A stretch of 7,244 nt of DNA. Origin: an uncultured Desulfurobacterium sp. GTDB lineage: Bacteria > Aquificota > Aquificia > Desulfurobacteriales > Desulfurobacteriaceae. This document shows, piece after piece, positions 7,098 through 7,244 of this stretch. Under the pieces are notes generated by a model. That model ran no database searches. It was not told the DNA's origin and worked only from the letters and a program-made list of their open reading frames with translations. The first letter of the stretch is position 1. The number at the start of each line of letters is the position of its first letter. The stretch is from the NCBI GenBank assembly GCA_913055135.1, contig CAJXJV010000062.1:1-7244 (forward strand), written 5' to 3'. The position numbers and the translations under genes are program-made.

Positions 7098-7127
7098 AAA
7101 AAACCCTCCCGCCCGTAGGCGGGAGGG
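7095..7127 (-). terminator. Strong intrinsic terminator of the gene entering from the right edge
   Basis: CCCTCCCGCC (7127-7118) and GGCGGGAGGG (7113-7104) form a perfect 10-bp GC stem around a 4-base loop, followed by nine T (7103-7095) on the minus strand. The other strand has no T-run. It implies a minus-strand gene upstream, beyond or at the right edge, and makes the bactofilin gene a separate transcription unit. Confidence 0.93.
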
Positions 7128-7181
7128 ATTAGAAAAAAACTTTCTCCTCTACAAATAAAACTAAATATCACTTCCGTGTGG

Positions 7182-7200
7182 CCGCTGTAGACAGCAGCGG
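7182..7200 (-). other. Small hairpin in the 3' region of the upstream transcript
   Basis: CCGCTG (7200-7195) and CAGCGG (7187-7182) form a 6-bp stem with a 7-base loop. It starts directly after the TAA at 7203-7201 and is not followed by a T-run, so it is not a terminator by itself. It could stabilise the 3' end of the upstream mRNA. Confidence 0.35.
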
Positions 7201-7244
7201 TTATCGTGGTGCCTTTTCAGATACGGTTTCAGTTACCCCGGAAT
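7201..7244 (-). CDS. Possible C-terminal end of an unidentified gene (partial)
   Basis: One minus-strand frame reads SGVTETVSEKAPR and stops at TAA (7203-7201). Only 13 complete codons are visible and I cannot recognise the protein. The main support is the strong same-strand terminator about 75 bases downstream, which needs a gene upstream of it. The other two minus frames stop within a few codons of the edge. Confidence 0.3.
   Translation of the reverse strand, partial: SGVTETVSEKAPR

Noticed and set aside
7172..7244. + strand GTAGACAGCAG motif resembling part of the ribosomal protein L10 leader
   Set aside because: Only a short fragment resembles that leader, the matching downstream strand is absent and no + strand promoter is convincing. 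The strong minus-strand terminator argues for a minus-strand gene ending here.
7201..7244. tRNA 3' end on the minus strand (GGCACCA)
   Set aside because: No T-arm consensus or acceptor pairing precedes it within the window.

Overview
The window is one strand-coherent block: every gene I can support lies on the minus strand, so transcription runs from the right edge to the left. It holds most of the F1/stator part of an F-type ATP synthase operon, headed by the tRNA thiolase gene mnmA, with a separately transcribed SPOR-transmembrane-bactofilin gene upstream. The F1 proteins, the two different b-type stator genes (b' then b), the frequent AGA/AGG arginine codons and the absence of the Fo a and c genes suggest a deep-branching, probably thermophilic, Gram-negative bacterium. 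My best guess is Aquificota, perhaps near the Desulfurobacteriaceae. That guess comes from protein flavour alone and was not checked by a search.

Layout, in transcription order. 7244-7128: the possible last codons of an unidentified gene and its 3' region, ending in a strong intrinsic terminator (7127-7095). 7097-5746: a promoter with an extended -10, then a gene encoding an N-terminal SPOR domain, a central membrane helix and a C-terminal bactofilin beta-helix. A very good internal Shine-Dalgarno site sits directly before a methionine at the membrane helix, so a second, shorter product is possible. 5745-5600: a dense 146-base control region. It has a near-consensus promoter (TTGACA, 16 bp, TATTAT), an 11-base direct repeat on either side of it, a C-rich leader whose complement is a canonical G-quadruplex motif, an intrinsic terminator only about 40 bases into that leader, and then a second possible promoter placed so that mnmA mRNA would be almost leaderless.

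5599-1: mnmA, b' (atpF'), b (atpF), delta (atpH), alpha (atpA), gamma (atpG) and the first half of beta (atpD). mnmA overlaps b' by 19 bases and the other junctions are 9 to 26 bases, so these genes are almost certainly one operon. The products form the catalytic head, central shaft and peripheral stalk. The proton channel (a, c) must be encoded elsewhere, and epsilon (atpC) probably lies beyond the left edge. The beta reading frame ends in TAG exactly at base 1, after the conserved QMN, where the family continues with a glutamate. This is either a sequence-edge artefact or a real nonsense codon.

The parts most worth a second look are the mnmA-atp control region (a possible attenuator or roughly 70-nt C-rich small RNA) and the two-start SPOR-bactofilin gene. 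The ATP synthase genes themselves are ordinary.
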